A stretch of DNA of 64,000 bases from contig NZ_JALKAO010000003.1 in the NCBI RefSeq assembly GCF_023015985.1, forward strand, positions 372,001 to 436,000, read 5' to 3'. The notes under the pieces were generated by a model, which was not told the origin of the DNA, made no database searches, and was given only the letters and a program-made list of their open reading frames with translations. Positions 1-8,856 of this stretch are shown here, in pieces (position 1 is the first letter of the stretch; each line of letters starts with the position of its first letter). The DNA comes from Marivita sp. S6314 (GTDB lineage: Bacteria > Pseudomonadota > Alphaproteobacteria > Rhodobacterales > Rhodobacteraceae). A program made the position numbers and the translations under genes.

Positions 1-1269
1 CAGATCCACGAAATCTCACCCGAGGCAGATTTTGCGTTGGTGGTGTCCGCACGCAACCGGGACAAGGCCGCGCTGGTGCGTGTTGATCTTCAGACCGGGG
101 CGGAAACGGTTGTCTTTGCCGAAGACGACGAAGACATCTACGATCTGGTCAACCTTGACCCGCATGACGGCGTGATTGACGCGGTGCTGACCCATGTCGG
201 GACATCTGATGTACACGCGCTGACAGACCGGGGGGCCGCGTTGCGGGATCTGATCCATGCCAAGGCAGACCGTGTCGAGGTCAATGACCTGAGCTGGGCC
301 GGAACCGGCCGCTTTGTCACGGCAACCCTGTCGCCGGATGCGCTCAACTACACCTACCACTTGTTCGATCTTGAAACCGGACAAGAGCAGCTTCTGGGCA
401 CGTTCTCGTTTCGGGAACGGTATCTTGACCGTCTTGCTCCAACCGAAGAGGTCATGATCGAAGCGCGGGACGGGACGGAACTGCATGCGCTGCTGGTGCG
501 GCCAAAGGGGGTCGACGGGCCTTTACCGCTTGTCATAGAAGTGCATGGCGGTCCTGCGTTGCATCTGAACTGGGAATACCATCACTTCCGTAAGTTTCTG
601 GCCAATCGCGGATATGCGGTTCTGGCTGTGAATTATCGCGGATCGACCGGGTTTGGTCTCGCGTTTCAGTCCAAAGGGTTCGGCCAGTTTGGCCGCGCGA
701 TGCAGGATGATCTGGTTGATGCCGCGAATTGGGCGGTGTCCCAGGGCATCGCCGATCCCGCAGCCATCGCGGTCCAGGGCGGCAGCTATGGAGGATATGC
801 GGCTGCAATGGCGATGGTGCGGGACGCAGACGTGTTTGCGGCAGGCATTGCGGAACACGCGGTGCTGGATGTGCTTTATCAGATGCGGAACAACCCGTTC
901 GCCTGGGGGCTGACGCCCGAATACACGACGCGCTATTTCGGCGATCCGGACACGCCAGAGGATGCCGAGATCATGACAACCCACTCCCCTGTCACGCGGG
1001 TCAGTTCGCTGGAAGACCCGATGATGGTGGTGGCGGGGAAACGGGACAACGTGGTTGGGTTCGAACAATCCGAGGCGTTTCTGTCCGCAGCGCGCGCGGC
1101 GGGCAAAGACGTGGAGGACCTGATCTTTGAAGACGAAGGTCACGGCATTCACCGCTGGCAGAACAGCATCCGACACGCGCGCCGGGTCGAGGATTTCCTT
1201 GCACAGCATCTGGGCGGACGATCCGGTGGTCGCGATTGGATCGAAATCGCGGCAGATTTGTTGGACTGA
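1..1269 (+). CDS. S9 family prolyl oligopeptidase-like serine peptidase (5' end outside window)
   Basis: The reading frame is already open at base 1, so this is the C-terminal ~422 residues of a longer protein. The first part fits the end of a beta-propeller domain (phrases such as LVVSARNRDKAALVRVDL). The rest is an alpha/beta-hydrolase domain with HGGP (oxyanion region, ~546) and the nucleophile elbow GGSYGG with Ser at 784-786. Asp in GKRDN (~1045) and His in EGHG (~1140) complete a catalytic triad in the expected order. The S9 family cleaves short peptides, often after proline or acyl-amino acids; the exact specificity cannot be told from this fragment. Convergent with gcrA. Confidence 0.9.
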   Translation, partial: QIHEISPEADFALVVSARNRDKAALVRVDLQTGAETVVFAEDDEDIYDLVNLDPHDGVIDAVLTHVGTSDVHALTDRGAALRDLIHAKADRVEVNDLSWAGTGRFVTATLSPDALNYTYHLFDLETGQEQLLGTFSFRERYLDRLAPTEEVMIEARDGTELHALLVRPKGVDGPLPLVIEVHGGPALHLNWEYHHFRKFLANRGYAVLAVNYRGSTGFGLAFQSKGFGQFGRAMQDDLVDAANWAVSQGIADPAAIAVQGGSYGGYAAAMAMVRDADVFAAGIAEHAVLDVLYQMRNNPFAWGLTPEYTTRYFGDPDTPEDAEIMTTHSPVTRVSSLEDPMMVVAGKRDNVVGFEQSEAFLSAARAAGKDVEDLIFEDEGHGIHRWQNSIRHARRVEDFLAQHLGGRSGGRDWIEIAADLLD

Positions 1270-1278
1270 AACAAGAAA

Positions 1279-1303
1279 AGCCGCGTCATCCTGTGACGCG
1301 GCT
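1279..1303 (-). terminator. Rho-independent terminator downstream of gcrA
   Basis: Ten-base perfect arms (1279-1288 and 1294-1303) with a 5-nt loop. Read on the minus strand the stem is followed by TTTTCTTGTTT, so it terminates the leftward gcrA transcript 38 bp after its stop codon. It may also block the rightward peptidase transcript. Confidence 0.8.
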
Positions 1304-1341
1304 GGCTCGTCTCACCTGTCTATGTTCAGGCCCGGGCGGGA

Positions 1342-1914
1342 TTACCGCCGCCGGTCGCGGCGCGAGGACATGGGCTGGAACGCGACGCCCACATGCGCTT
1401 CGCAATAGGGTTTGCCTTGCTGCACGGGCAGGCCGCAGAACCAGAAGTTCTCGGTTGCTGGATCGCCCACAGGCCACTTGCAGGTGCGTTCTGTCAGTTC
1501 CATCAGCGACAGTTTCTTCGCCTTCTTCTCAACCGCGTTCACCTTGGCGAGCGCCTCGGGGCTGATTTCGTTGGCCGACGGCTGCGGTGGCAGCGGCTGA
1601 CCGGCGGGAATGATCTGCTTGCGCGGGCTGGGCGGCGGTGTGGCGGATTTGGTTTCCATCACCACTTCCGGCTTGGCGGGTTTCGCGGGCGCTGGTTTGG
1701 GTGCTGGTTTGGGTTTTGCCTCAACCTTGGCTGGTTTCGCCTCTGCCTTCGCGGCCCCGGCCGCACCGGCGCGGTTCGACAGCCCCAGACGATGCACCTT
1801 GCCGATCACCGCATTGCGGGTGACGCCGCCGAGTTCCTTGGCGATCTGGCTTGCAGACTGGCCTTCGCCCCACATCTTCTTGAGAAGCTCAACACGTTCA
1901 TCGGTCCAGGACAT
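1342..1914 (-). CDS. gcrA: GcrA family cell cycle transcriptional regulator
   Basis: 190 residues. The N-terminal ~45 residues are the GcrA helix-turn-helix (WTDERVELLKKMW, GQSASQIAKELGG, RNAVIGKVHRLGL). The middle is a Lys/Pro/Ala-rich low-complexity linker. The C-terminus has the conserved Cys/His part (CKWPVGDP, FWFCG, YCEAH). GcrA works with sigma-70 at promoters carrying CcrM-methylated GANTC sites and controls division genes in alphaproteobacteria. Two ATGs are adjacent (1917 and 1914); GGAGGG is better spaced for 1914. A terminator-like hairpin sits in the leader just upstream (see 1929-1956). Confidence 0.93.
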   Translation of the reverse strand: MSWTDERVELLKKMWGEGQSASQIAKELGGVTRNAVIGKVHRLGLSNRAGAAGAAKAEAKPAKVEAKPKPAPKPAPAKPAKPEVVMETKSATPPPSPRKQIIPAGQPLPPQPSANEISPEALAKVNAVEKKAKKLSLMELTERTCKWPVGDPATENFWFCGLPVQQGKPYCEAHVGVAFQPMSSRRDRRR

Positions 1915-1928
1915 CATCGCCCTCCATC

Positions 1929-1956
1929 AAAAAGAGCGGCCGTTTGCGTTGGCCGC
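1929..1956 (-). terminator. Terminator-like hairpin in the gcrA leader
   Basis: On the minus strand the arms GCGGCC (1956-1951) and GGCCGC (1941-1936) enclose a 9-nt loop and are followed at once by TCTTTTT. The U-run ends about 12 nt before the gcrA ribosome-binding site. With the promoter proposed at 1980-2007 this would be a leader attenuator; otherwise it ends a short upstream RNA. Confidence 0.55.
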
Positions 1957-1979
1957 CCATTATCTCTAAGTCGCTCTCT

Positions 1980-2007
1980 ATTCTAATCATGCGCCGCAGA
2001 GTTACAA
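1980..2007 (-). promoter_or_regulatory. Candidate sigma-70 promoter of gcrA
   Basis: Minus strand TTGTAA (2007-2002), a 16-nt spacer, then TAGAAT (1985-1980). This would start transcription near 1973, upstream of the leader hairpin. Assigned by eye only. Confidence 0.35.
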
Positions 2008-2034
2008 CCCGCGCAGACAACGGAGATGTCGCTG

Positions 2035-2844
2035 ATGCCAACGAAAAGTCAGATGATCGCACAGGAACGACGCTTTGGTCGGGTCAATTGGCTTGGCCTT
2101 TACACGCTGGCACAGCGCGAGATCCTGCGCTTTGCCAATGTCTGGACCCAGACCCTGCTTGCACCCTTGGTGACCGCAGGCCTGTTTCTGGTGATCTTTA
2201 CCATCGCCATCGGCCCGCGCCGGGGCGATGTCATGGGTGTGGATTTCACGACCTTTCTGGCCCCCGGCATCCTGATGATGACGGTGATCCAGAACGCGTT
2301 TGCCAACACATCGTCCTCGATTGTGATCTCGAAGGTACAGGGCAATATCGTCGACACGCTCATGCCGCCGCTTTCTGCGTCCGAACTGGTGCTGGGCTAT
2401 CTTGCCGGTGGCATTGCGCGCGGGCTGGTTGTGGCCGTCGCCATCGCGCTTGCGCTGTGGCTGTTTCTTGGCATCGTGCCGGAAAACCCACTGACCGCGC
2501 TGTTCTTTGTGCTGATTGGCGGGGCGCTGATGTCCGGGGTTGGCATGGTGGCCGGTGTGTTTGCCGAAAAGTTCGATCAGATGGCCGCAATCACCAACTT
2601 TATCGTCACGCCCTTGGCTTTCCTGTCTGGCACGTTCTACTCGGTGCAATCTTTGCCGCCGGTGCTGAACGACATCACGCATCTGAACCCGATTTTCTAC
2701 CTGATTGACGGTGTCCGCTGGGGCATGCTGGGTGTGTCGGACAGCAGCCCATGGCTGGGTGCTGCCGTGGTTGTCGGAGCGACCGTCGCGGTCAACGTGC
2801 TTGCCTGGTCGTTTTTCCGCTCGGGCTATCGGTTGAAGGCCTGA
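2035..2844 (+). CDS. ABC-2 type transporter permease
   Basis: 269 residues with about six hydrophobic segments in the ABC-2/NodJ-YadH pattern: a cytoplasmic N-terminus ending LAQREILRF, then TLLAPLVTAGLFLVIFTIAIG and the late segment TPLAFLSGTFYSV with LNPIFYLIDGVRWG, a signature of drug/polysaccharide exporters. An ATG at 2026 lies directly on the CGGAG ribosome-binding site, so the ATG at 2035, nine bases after GGAG, is the better start. No ATPase partner is adjacent. The last 53 bases overlap the convergent EamA gene. Substrate unknown. Confidence 0.85.
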   Translation: MPTKSQMIAQERRFGRVNWLGLYTLAQREILRFANVWTQTLLAPLVTAGLFLVIFTIAIGPRRGDVMGVDFTTFLAPGILMMTVIQNAFANTSSSIVISKVQGNIVDTLMPPLSASELVLGYLAGGIARGLVVAVAIALALWLFLGIVPENPLTALFFVLIGGALMSGVGMVAGVFAEKFDQMAAITNFIVTPLAFLSGTFYSVQSLPPVLNDITHLNPIFYLIDGVRWGMLGVSDSSPWLGAAVVVGATVAVNVLAWSFFRSGYRLKA

Positions 2845-3715
2845 GACGCCCCTCGCGCCACATCAGCAATCCGGCACCGCACAGGATGATCAGCGTTCCG
2901 ATCACCGACACGGTGTCGGGACGTACGCCAAAGACGATGAAATCGTACAGCGCCGCAAACACCAACGTGGCATAGAAGAACGGCCCGACAAAGCTCGCAT
3001 CGGCGCGGGCGATTGCATTGATGAAACAGGTCTGCGCGCCTGCCATCAGAAACCCGATCCCGGCAAGCGCCAGCCATTGCTCGAACGTGGGGACAATCCA
3101 GACCCAGACGGCAGCCAGGCTGGCGATCCCAACGCCGATCAGGTTGTTGATCAGCAGGATTTGCAACGGCCCTTCGCGCCCGGTCAGACGCTTGATCACG
3201 ATCACTTCGAACCCCAGCGCCACGGCTGCCCCCAAGGCAAGCAAGGCCGCAGGTTGAAACGCGTCAGGCGTCGGGCGCAGCAGGATCATCGCGCCGACAA
3301 GCGCAATGGCAGCCGCACTCAGGCGGACCGGGCCAACCCGTTCCTTCAACAGCGGAATCGCCAGAAGCATCCCGATCACCGGATTGAGAAAACTTATCGC
3401 CGTGGCATCGGACAGCGGAATATACGCGGCGGCGGCAAACATCAGGGTGACGCCCCCCCAGCCGCACACCACACGCAAGCTATGGGTTTTCCACGCGATG
3501 TCGGTAAAGCGCAGCCGCAGGACCAGCGCTGCACTGCCGATCGCGACAAAGGCAAACACAAAACGCCCGTGGCTGATCTGCAATGGGTTGAGCGCGGGCC
3601 CCAGAACATCCGTGCCCAGCATCTTGGCCAGCAGGGTTGTGCCGGCCACAAAGGCCGACGCCAGCAACGTCAGCAGGGCGGCAAGAACCGGGTTCTGATC
3701 ACGGGGCACAAACAT
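2792..3715 (-). CDS. EamA/DMT superfamily transporter
   Basis: 307 residues with about ten transmembrane segments in two EamA repeats (~10-140 and ~150-290), the drug/metabolite-transporter layout. Characteristic pieces are LNPVIGMLLAIPLLKERV at the end of repeat 1 and FFYATLVFAALYDFIVFG in repeat 2. Members export amino acids, nucleotide-related metabolites or drugs; the substrate cannot be read here. The 3' end overlaps the convergent ABC permease by 53 bp, probably coding on both strands. The gene may be read with the divergent-free minus-strand neighbours upstream (pcs lies 35 bp upstream). Confidence 0.87.
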   Translation of the reverse strand: MFVPRDQNPVLAALLTLLASAFVAGTTLLAKMLGTDVLGPALNPLQISHGRFVFAFVAIGSAALVLRLRFTDIAWKTHSLRVVCGWGGVTLMFAAAAYIPLSDATAISFLNPVIGMLLAIPLLKERVGPVRLSAAAIALVGAMILLRPTPDAFQPAALLALGAAVALGFEVIVIKRLTGREGPLQILLINNLIGVGIASLAAVWVWIVPTFEQWLALAGIGFLMAGAQTCFINAIARADASFVGPFFYATLVFAALYDFIVFGVRPDTVSVIGTLIILCGAGLLMWREGRLRPSTDSPSGKTTRQAR

Positions 3716-3750
3716 GCGCCTGTCCTGCGCCTGTTAGCCGCGAAGTGCAA

Positions 3751-4446
3751 TCACTGGTTTTTCTGCGGGATCACTTGTTGAACGATGCCAACGCCGATCA
3801 GGTAAACGGACGTTGCGATCAGCCCCCAATGCGCCCAGCTTTCCGGGTGAAAATCGACCCAGGCGGCCCAACCGGCAAAAAAGGTCCAGGCCAGCGCAAT
3901 CGGCAGCGAAACATTGCGCCACCGTTCGGTCCGCACCGGGTGGATGAACTTCAACGGCAGGAACATCGCAACCGCCAGGATCGCGACAAGCGAGAGCGAG
4001 ACCCAGAAATTCGGCTCAATGGCGAACAGAACAAGAATCAGCATGTTCCAGCAGCCGGGAAAGCCCTGAAACGAATTGTCCGATGTCTTCATGCGGTTGT
4101 CGGCAAAATACATCGCGCTTGCGAAGGTGATGATGATGATCGCGAACCATCCTGTCCATCCGGGCAACAACCCCGACTGAAACAGCGCAAAGGCCGGAAT
4201 GAAGACGTAGGTCAGATAGTCAATGATCAGATCAAGAAGCACGCCGTCAAACCGGGGGGCATTGGTTTTGACATTGTATTTGCGCGCAAGCGGACCATCG
4301 ATACCATCAACCGCGAAGGCGACCACCAACCACAGGAACATGATCGACCATTCCCCCTTGGCCGCAGCCAAAAGAGCCAGCATCGCAAACACCGCTCCGG
4401 TTGCGGTAAACAAATGCACGCACAAAGCGCGGGTTTGATCAGTCAT
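3751..4446 (-). CDS. pcs: Phosphatidylcholine synthase
   Basis: 231 residues, the usual length for Pcs. Contains the CDP-alcohol phosphatidyltransferase motif DG-x2-AR-x8-G-x3-D-x3-D, visible as DGPLARKYN followed by FDGVLLDLIIDY, with about eight membrane segments. Pcs condenses CDP-diacylglycerol directly with choline to make phosphatidylcholine in the inner membrane, a route typical of host-associated and marine alphaproteobacteria. It depends on choline uptake, which gives possible relevance to the betaine/choline-type ABC system near 55-58 kb, although the two are far apart. Confidence 0.92.
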   Translation of the reverse strand: MTDQTRALCVHLFTATGAVFAMLALLAAAKGEWSIMFLWLVVAFAVDGIDGPLARKYNVKTNAPRFDGVLLDLIIDYLTYVFIPAFALFQSGLLPGWTGWFAIIIITFASAMYFADNRMKTSDNSFQGFPGCWNMLILVLFAIEPNFWVSLSLVAILAVAMFLPLKFIHPVRTERWRNVSLPIALAWTFFAGWAAWVDFHPESWAHWGLIATSVYLIGVGIVQQVIPQKNQ

Positions 4447-4485
4447 TTCGACGTTTTGACGGAAATTGCGGGTGGTTGCAAATGT

Positions 4486-5028
4486 CTAGCCGACCTGTTC
4501 CCGAGATTGGAAAAACGCGGACCGTGGACGTTCTGGCGTGGCTAAATGGCGGAGGATACGCTCCGCAGTGGTCGCAACCGAAGCGGTGCCATCCAGTTCA
4601 AGATCGTAGGTCAGGCCAGAATGGATATGCCCGGCATCAGCGACAGCGCTACCCGGCTTCCGATCCCCACGCGCTGTTTCTCTCTGGCGCAGTACTACGT
4701 CCGGCGTGTGAAGCCCGACAAACACCACATCATGCGCCGCCAGCATTGTCTGCAAAGCGTCGTGCCAGCCCTCTGTATCAAGGATGTGTTCGATGATCAG
4801 GTCGCAACCGGCGTCGGCAAAGGCCGCGAAACTGCGATGCAGGGCTTCAAAGATCTGCGGGCGGACATGGGGCCAATCGGGATAGGTTTCCGGGCGAATC
4901 GCCCCGCTGTCACGGAAATGATCCAGCGACAGATGCACAAACGGCGTGATGGCCTGTCTGCGGATCTCGGATGCCAATGTCGATTTGCCGCTGCTGGACG
5001 CGCCATGCAGGAAGATGATCCGGCTCAT
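4486..5028 (-). CDS. Chloramphenicol phosphotransferase-like P-loop kinase
   Basis: 180 residues starting with a strand and Walker A loop GASSSGKST at ~9-17, then FVHLSLDHFRD and DLIIEHILDTEGW. This is the pattern of the CPT-like family, small kinases related to the Streptomyces chloramphenicol 3-O-phosphotransferase. Most family members have no known substrate, so antibiotic resistance should not be assumed. Its start overlaps the mtaB stop by 4 bp (ATGA), making it the third gene of dapF-mtaB-kinase. Confidence 0.82.
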   Translation of the reverse strand: MSRIIFLHGASSSGKSTLASEIRRQAITPFVHLSLDHFRDSGAIRPETYPDWPHVRPQIFEALHRSFAAFADAGCDLIIEHILDTEGWHDALQTMLAAHDVVFVGLHTPDVVLRQRETARGDRKPGSAVADAGHIHSGLTYDLELDGTASVATTAERILRHLATPERPRSAFFQSREQVG

Positions 5029-6278
5029 GCAACCAGACGGGTTCCGTCATCGCCCGTGATCGTTGCAGGCACGATCTGCCCCACCGGCTGCGGCGTATCG
5101 AACTGCACTTCGGTGAATTGCTCGGTCCGGCCCATATCGGGCGCTTCCATCAAAACGCTGTGACGGCACCCGTGCTGTGCGGCCAGATGCCGTTCCACGG
5201 CCAGTTGCCCGGCGGCCCGCAAACGCGCCGCCCGGTCCTTGATCGCGCGGCCATCGACCTGCGGCATCCGTGCGGCGGGCGTGCCTTGGCGTGGGGAATA
5301 GGGGAAGACATGCAGCCAAGTCAGATGGCAGTCCTCAACCAGCTTGAGCGAGTTCTCAAAATGTGCCTCGGTCTCGGTCGGAAAGCCCGCGATGATATCC
5401 GCGCCGAAGGTCATATCCGGGCGGAGCTTGCGGGCCTCTTCGGCAAAGGCGATGGCATCGTCGCGCAGATGGCGGCGCTTCATGCGCTTGAGAATCAGGT
5501 CATCGCCATGTTGCAGGCTCAGGTGCAGATGCGGCATCAGGCGCGGCTCGGTGGCGATGGCCTGCATCAGGTTCTCGTCCACCTCGATGCTGTCGATGGA
5601 ACTGATCCGCAGGCGCGGCAGGTCCGGCACCAGTTTGAGGATGCGCATCACCAGATCGCCCAGCTTTGGCTCTGCCGGCAGATCGGCCCCCCAAGACGTG
5701 AGGTCCACACCTGTGAGGACAACTTCATTGAATCCCTTGTCCACCAGTCGCTTGATCTGATCCACGATCACACCCGCAGGCACGGACCGCGAATTGCCGC
5801 GACCGTAGGGGATGATGCAGAAGGTGCAGCGATGGTCGCAACCGTTCTGGACCTGCACATAGGCCCGGCTGCGTGTGCCGAACCCATCAATCAGGTGCTG
5901 CGCAGTTTCCGTCACCGACATGATGTCGTTGACCTGAACCGCCTCGGTCTCGCCGATAAAATCAGCGGCCAGTCCCTGCCACGTGTCGGGCGTCATCTTC
6001 TCGGTGTTGCCAATGACCGCATCGACCTCGTCCATCTGGGCAAATGTCTCGGGCTCGGTCTGGGCGGCGCATCCGGTGACAATCACTTTGGCATCCGGAT
6101 TGTCCCGCCGCAGCTTGCGAATCTCCTGACGGGCTTTGCGCACCGCTTCGGCGGTGACGGCACAGGTATTGACCACAACCGCGTTTGACAGCCCGGCCTG
6201 CGCTGCAAGATCCTTCATCGCCTCGGTTTCATAGGCGTTCAGGCGGCATCCCAGCGTGGTGAATTTCGGCGCGCTCAT
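5025..6278 (-). CDS. mtaB: tRNA t6A37 methylthiotransferase MtaB
   Basis: 417 residues from the ATG at 6278, which overlaps the dapF stop by 4 bp; the longer frame upstream is out-of-context coding inside dapF. Three N-terminal cluster cysteines are in [17 protein letters not shown] and VTGCAAQ. The radical-SAM CX3CX2C is in [15 protein letters not shown], followed by a TRAM-like tail. MtaB inserts a methylthio group to make ms2t6A at position 37 of tRNAs reading ANN codons, using two [4Fe-4S] clusters. Translationally coupled to dapF and the CPT-like kinase. Confidence 0.93.
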   Translation of the reverse strand: MSAPKFTTLGCRLNAYETEAMKDLAAQAGLSNAVVVNTCAVTAEAVRKARQEIRKLRRDNPDAKVIVTGCAAQTEPETFAQMDEVDAVIGNTEKMTPDTWQGLAADFIGETEAVQVNDIMSVTETAQHLIDGFGTRSRAYVQVQNGCDHRCTFCIIPYGRGNSRSVPAGVIVDQIKRLVDKGFNEVVLTGVDLTSWGADLPAEPKLGDLVMRILKLVPDLPRLRISSIDSIEVDENLMQAIATEPRLMPHLHLSLQHGDDLILKRMKRRHLRDDAIAFAEEARKLRPDMTFGADIIAGFPTETEAHFENSLKLVEDCHLTWLHVFPYSPRQGTPAARMPQVDGRAIKDRAARLRAAGQLAVERHLAAQHGCRHSVLMEAPDMGRTEQFTEVQFDTPQPVGQIVPATITGDDGTRLVA

Positions 6279-7114
6279 GTCACGGCCTCCAGCCACTTGG
6301 GCGCAAACGTGCCGGAAAAGACATGCGCGGTCGGACCCGTCATCCAGACACCGTCCTCGCGCCAGTCGATTCTGATCTGCCCGCCATCCAGGTCCAGCGT
6401 CACCGCGCGCCCGGTCAAACCCCGCCGCGCCGCCGCAACCGCCGTGGCGCAAGACGATGATCCAGAGGCAAGGGTCACGCCCACGCCGCGTTCCCAGACC
6501 CGCATTCGCAGGTGATTCTCTCCGATGAGGCTGGCGAATTGAACATTTGTGCGTTCGGGGTAAAGCGGATGATGTTCCATCGCGGCCCCGCGCGCTTCAA
6601 GATCGACCGCTTCGGCATCGTCCACGAAAAAGGTGCAATGCGGATTGCCCATACCCGTCGCTGTTGGTGCGCCGTCGATTGGCAGGGCCAGCGTATCCAC
6701 CTCATGCGACAGCGGGATATCCCGCCAATCAAGCTGTGGCGGCCCCATATTCACCGATGTCAGGCCGTCCCCGGCATCACAGGCCGTCAGCGCACCACGT
6801 TCCGTCACCAGAACAACGTCTGGCGCGCCGCTTTCGTCCATAAGGTGACGCGCAATGCAGCGCGTGGCATTCCCACACGCCCCGGCCGTCGATCCGTCCG
6901 CGTTGTAAAAGGTCAACCGCGCATCCGCGCCGTCCGGGGACGGTTCGATCACGGCCAGTTGATCGAATCCGACACCCCGGTGCCGATCGCCGATCGCCTG
7001 CGCCAGTTCGGGTGTCATCGCAATCGGCCGCGCACGCGCATCCAGCACGACAAAATCATTGCCGAGTCCGTGCATCTTCATAAATGCAATGGTGTCTGTC
7101 ACTTGCGCGGTCAT
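6275..7114 (-). CDS. dapF: Diaminopimelate epimerase
   Basis: 279 residues from ATG 7114 (MTAQVTDT); the extra 15 codons of the open frame upstream do not look like DapF. The family start [15 protein letters not shown], the first catalytic Cys in GACGNATRC and the second in SGSSSCATA are present. Converts LL- to meso-diaminopimelate for lysine and peptidoglycan synthesis by a two-cysteine acid/base mechanism. First gene of a tightly overlapping dapF-mtaB-kinase operon. Confidence 0.95.
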   Translation of the reverse strand: MTAQVTDTIAFMKMHGLGNDFVVLDARARPIAMTPELAQAIGDRHRGVGFDQLAVIEPSPDGADARLTFYNADGSTAGACGNATRCIARHLMDESGAPDVVLVTERGALTACDAGDGLTSVNMGPPQLDWRDIPLSHEVDTLALPIDGAPTATGMGNPHCTFFVDDAEAVDLEARGAAMEHHPLYPERTNVQFASLIGENHLRMRVWERGVGVTLASGSSSCATAVAAARRGLTGRAVTLDLDGGQIRIDWREDGVWMTGPTAHVFSGTFAPKWLEAVT

Positions 7115-7213
7115 GGCGGCGCATATACGCCTCTTGCGGCCCTGTTTCCAGTCCGGCACCGCCGCTGCGCTGCGTCATTGTGAAATTGGACAGAGGAATG
7201 TGCCTTTTGGGGG

Positions 7214-7242
7214 TTGACCCATGCCCGCCCTCTTTCTAGACA
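7214..7242 (+). promoter_or_regulatory. Sigma-70 promoter for tRNA-Lys
   Basis: TTGACC (7214-7219), a 17-nt spacer, then TAGACA (7237-7242), ending ten bases before the mature tRNA 5' end. This spacing and position are what a strong tRNA promoter should have. Confidence 0.7.
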
Positions 7243-7252
7243 GCGCGCCAGT

Positions 7253-7328
7253 GGGCCGTTAGCTCAGTTGGTAGAGCAACTGACTTTTAATCAGTGGGTC
7301 GCAGGTTCGAACCCTGCACGGCTCACCA
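7253..7328 (+). tRNA. tRNA-Lys(UUU)
   Basis: 76 nt with a 7-bp acceptor stem (GGGCCGT with ACGGCTC, one G-U pair), D-arm TTAGCTCAGTTGGTAGAGCA, and an anticodon loop CTTTTAA with anticodon TTT closed by ACTGA/TCAGT. The T-arm contains GGTTCGAACC, followed by discriminator A and an encoded CCA (7326-7328). Stand-alone gene with its own promoter at 7214-7242. Confidence 0.97.
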
Positions 7329-7384
7329 CTGATCTCCTGAACAGATCATCAAGGTTTGGAAAACCGGGGCAATGCTCTCGGGCC

Positions 7385-7398
7385 TTGATAAGAGTCAA
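7385..7398. promoter_or_regulatory. FNR/NNR-type box upstream of nnrS
   Basis: TTGAT-AAGA-GTCAA, an FNR-like half-site paired with the TTGAC/GTCAA half-site found at the nir box of this window. The centre is ~93 bp before the nnrS ATG, so an intervening 5' leader is implied. Confidence 0.7.
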
Positions 7399-7484
7399 GG
7401 TTCTCTCCTTTTTGTGTCTCCACCATGAGGGCAACACGCCCGGCATTTCTGACGGGTTCGCCTTCTGCAAAGAGAGACAGTCAG

Positions 7485-8696
7485 ATGAGTACCACAGCCG
7501 AACAGATGCGATCCTGGGATGGACCCACGCTGTTAACCTACGGATTTCGCCCGTTCTTTCTGGGCGGTGGCCTCTGGGCCGTTTGTGCGATGCTGATCTG
7601 GATCGCAGAGCTGTCCGGCGGGATGTCTCTTCCGACGGCGTTTGACCCGGTGTCATGGCACGCGCATGCGTTCTTGTTTGGCTACCTGACTGCCGTGATT
7701 GCGGGTTTTTTGCTGACGGCTGTGCCCAACTGGACGGGGCGATTGCCGGTGGTTGGCTGGCCTCTTGGCGGATTGGTGGCGCTTTGGATCATTGGGCGAC
7801 TTGCGGTCAGTTTTTCCGCGAACCTTCCCGCCGTGTTTGTGGCGGTGGCGGATCTTGCCATGCCGGTCGCGCTGGCCGGTGTCATCGCCCGGGAAATCAT
7901 CGTGGGACAGAATTGGCGCAACCTGATTGTGTTGGCGATGCTGGCTGTCTTCACAGTGGCCAATGCGCTGTTTCACTGGGATGCGGCCCGGGGTGTGTAT
8001 GCCGCGCAGGGTGTCGGGATGCGTCTTGGCCTAGGGGCGGCCGTCATGATGATCGCGGTGATCGGCGGGCGAATCGTCCCATCCTTCACGCGTAACTGGT
8101 TGGCCAAACAGGGCGCGGGGCGGCTGCCGACATCACCTATGCAGCGATTTGACAAGGCGGCCTTGCTGGTCTTGCTGGCCGCCCTGTTGTGCTGGGTCAT
8201 CGCGCCGGGTTCGGTAGTCACCGGGGGCGCCTTGCTGCTCGCCGGTGGGATGCATCTGGTTCGGCTGACACGCTGGGCGGGCGATCGCACATTGTCGGAA
8301 CCGCTGGTTGCGGTGTTGCACCTTGCTTACGCGTTTGTGCCGCTCGGCGCTGTGGCGCTTGGCGTGGAAACGCTCGCGCCCGGTGTCTTTGGGATGGCAG
8401 GCGCGCAGCACCTCTGGATGGCAGGGGCGGTTGGGCTGATGACGCTTGCGGTGATGACACGCGCCACGCTGGGGCACACAGGTCAGACGTTGCATGCCAC
8501 TCCGGGAACAACTGCGCTTTACGCCGCCATTGTGATTGCGGTTCTGGCACGGCTCGCCGCCGGGCTTTGGCCGTCGCAGGCGTCGTGGTTGCACATGCTG
8601 GCCGGTGCCGGGTGGCTGGCGGCGTTTGGCGGGTTTGCCCTGCTTTATGGCCCGCTGTTGCTGCTGAAACCGCCGCAAAAGAAATCCGCGTCCTAA
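7485..8696 (+). CDS. nnrS: NnrS family heme/copper membrane protein
   Basis: 403 residues from ATG 7485 (MSTTAEQM); the upstream in-frame ATG at 7425 overlaps the regulatory region. NnrS signatures: YGFRPFFLGG at the N-terminus, WHAHAFLFGYLTAVIAGFLLTAVPNW, and the later GGRIVPSFTRNWL and HLWMAGAVGLMTLAVMTRATLGHTG. About twelve transmembrane helices. NnrS is a heme- and copper-containing membrane protein that protects against NO/nitrosative stress and is co-regulated with denitrification; its biochemical role is not settled. Sits directly before nosR with its own FNR/NNR-type box. Confidence 0.93.
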   Translation: MSTTAEQMRSWDGPTLLTYGFRPFFLGGGLWAVCAMLIWIAELSGGMSLPTAFDPVSWHAHAFLFGYLTAVIAGFLLTAVPNWTGRLPVVGWPLGGLVALWIIGRLAVSFSANLPAVFVAVADLAMPVALAGVIAREIIVGQNWRNLIVLAMLAVFTVANALFHWDAARGVYAAQGVGMRLGLGAAVMMIAVIGGRIVPSFTRNWLAKQGAGRLPTSPMQRFDKAALLVLLAALLCWVIAPGSVVTGGALLLAGGMHLVRLTRWAGDRTLSEPLVAVLHLAYAFVPLGAVALGVETLAPGVFGMAGAQHLWMAGAVGLMTLAVMTRATLGHTGQTLHATPGTTALYAAIVIAVLARLAAGLWPSQASWLHMLAGAGWLAAFGGFALLYGPLLLLKPPQKKSAS

Positions 8697-8792
8697 ATCC
8701 GTCGAACCATCAATCACGAAGCTGATGTGCGCGCCGCCTCTGACCATGCGTGACACTATGCGCGTCTGTTTTTCGCGGCAGTTGGCGGCGTC

Positions 8793-8806
8793 TTGACTTT
8801 GGTTAA
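8793..8806. promoter_or_regulatory. FNR/NNR-type box of the nos operon
   Basis: TTGAC-TTTG-GTTAA, centred ~57 bp before the nosR GTG. Its half-sites match the inverted norC box exactly (TTGAC-TTTC-GTTAA read towards norC). Confidence 0.75.
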
Positions 8807-8856
8807 GGCGACGGAAGGCCGGCTCCTGAAGTTTGCAGCAAAGGAGACTTCCCATC

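Noticed and set aside
3637-4545. 302-codon plus-strand ORF opposite pcs
   Set aside because: Highly charged shadow frame opposite a well-matched phosphatidylcholine synthase.
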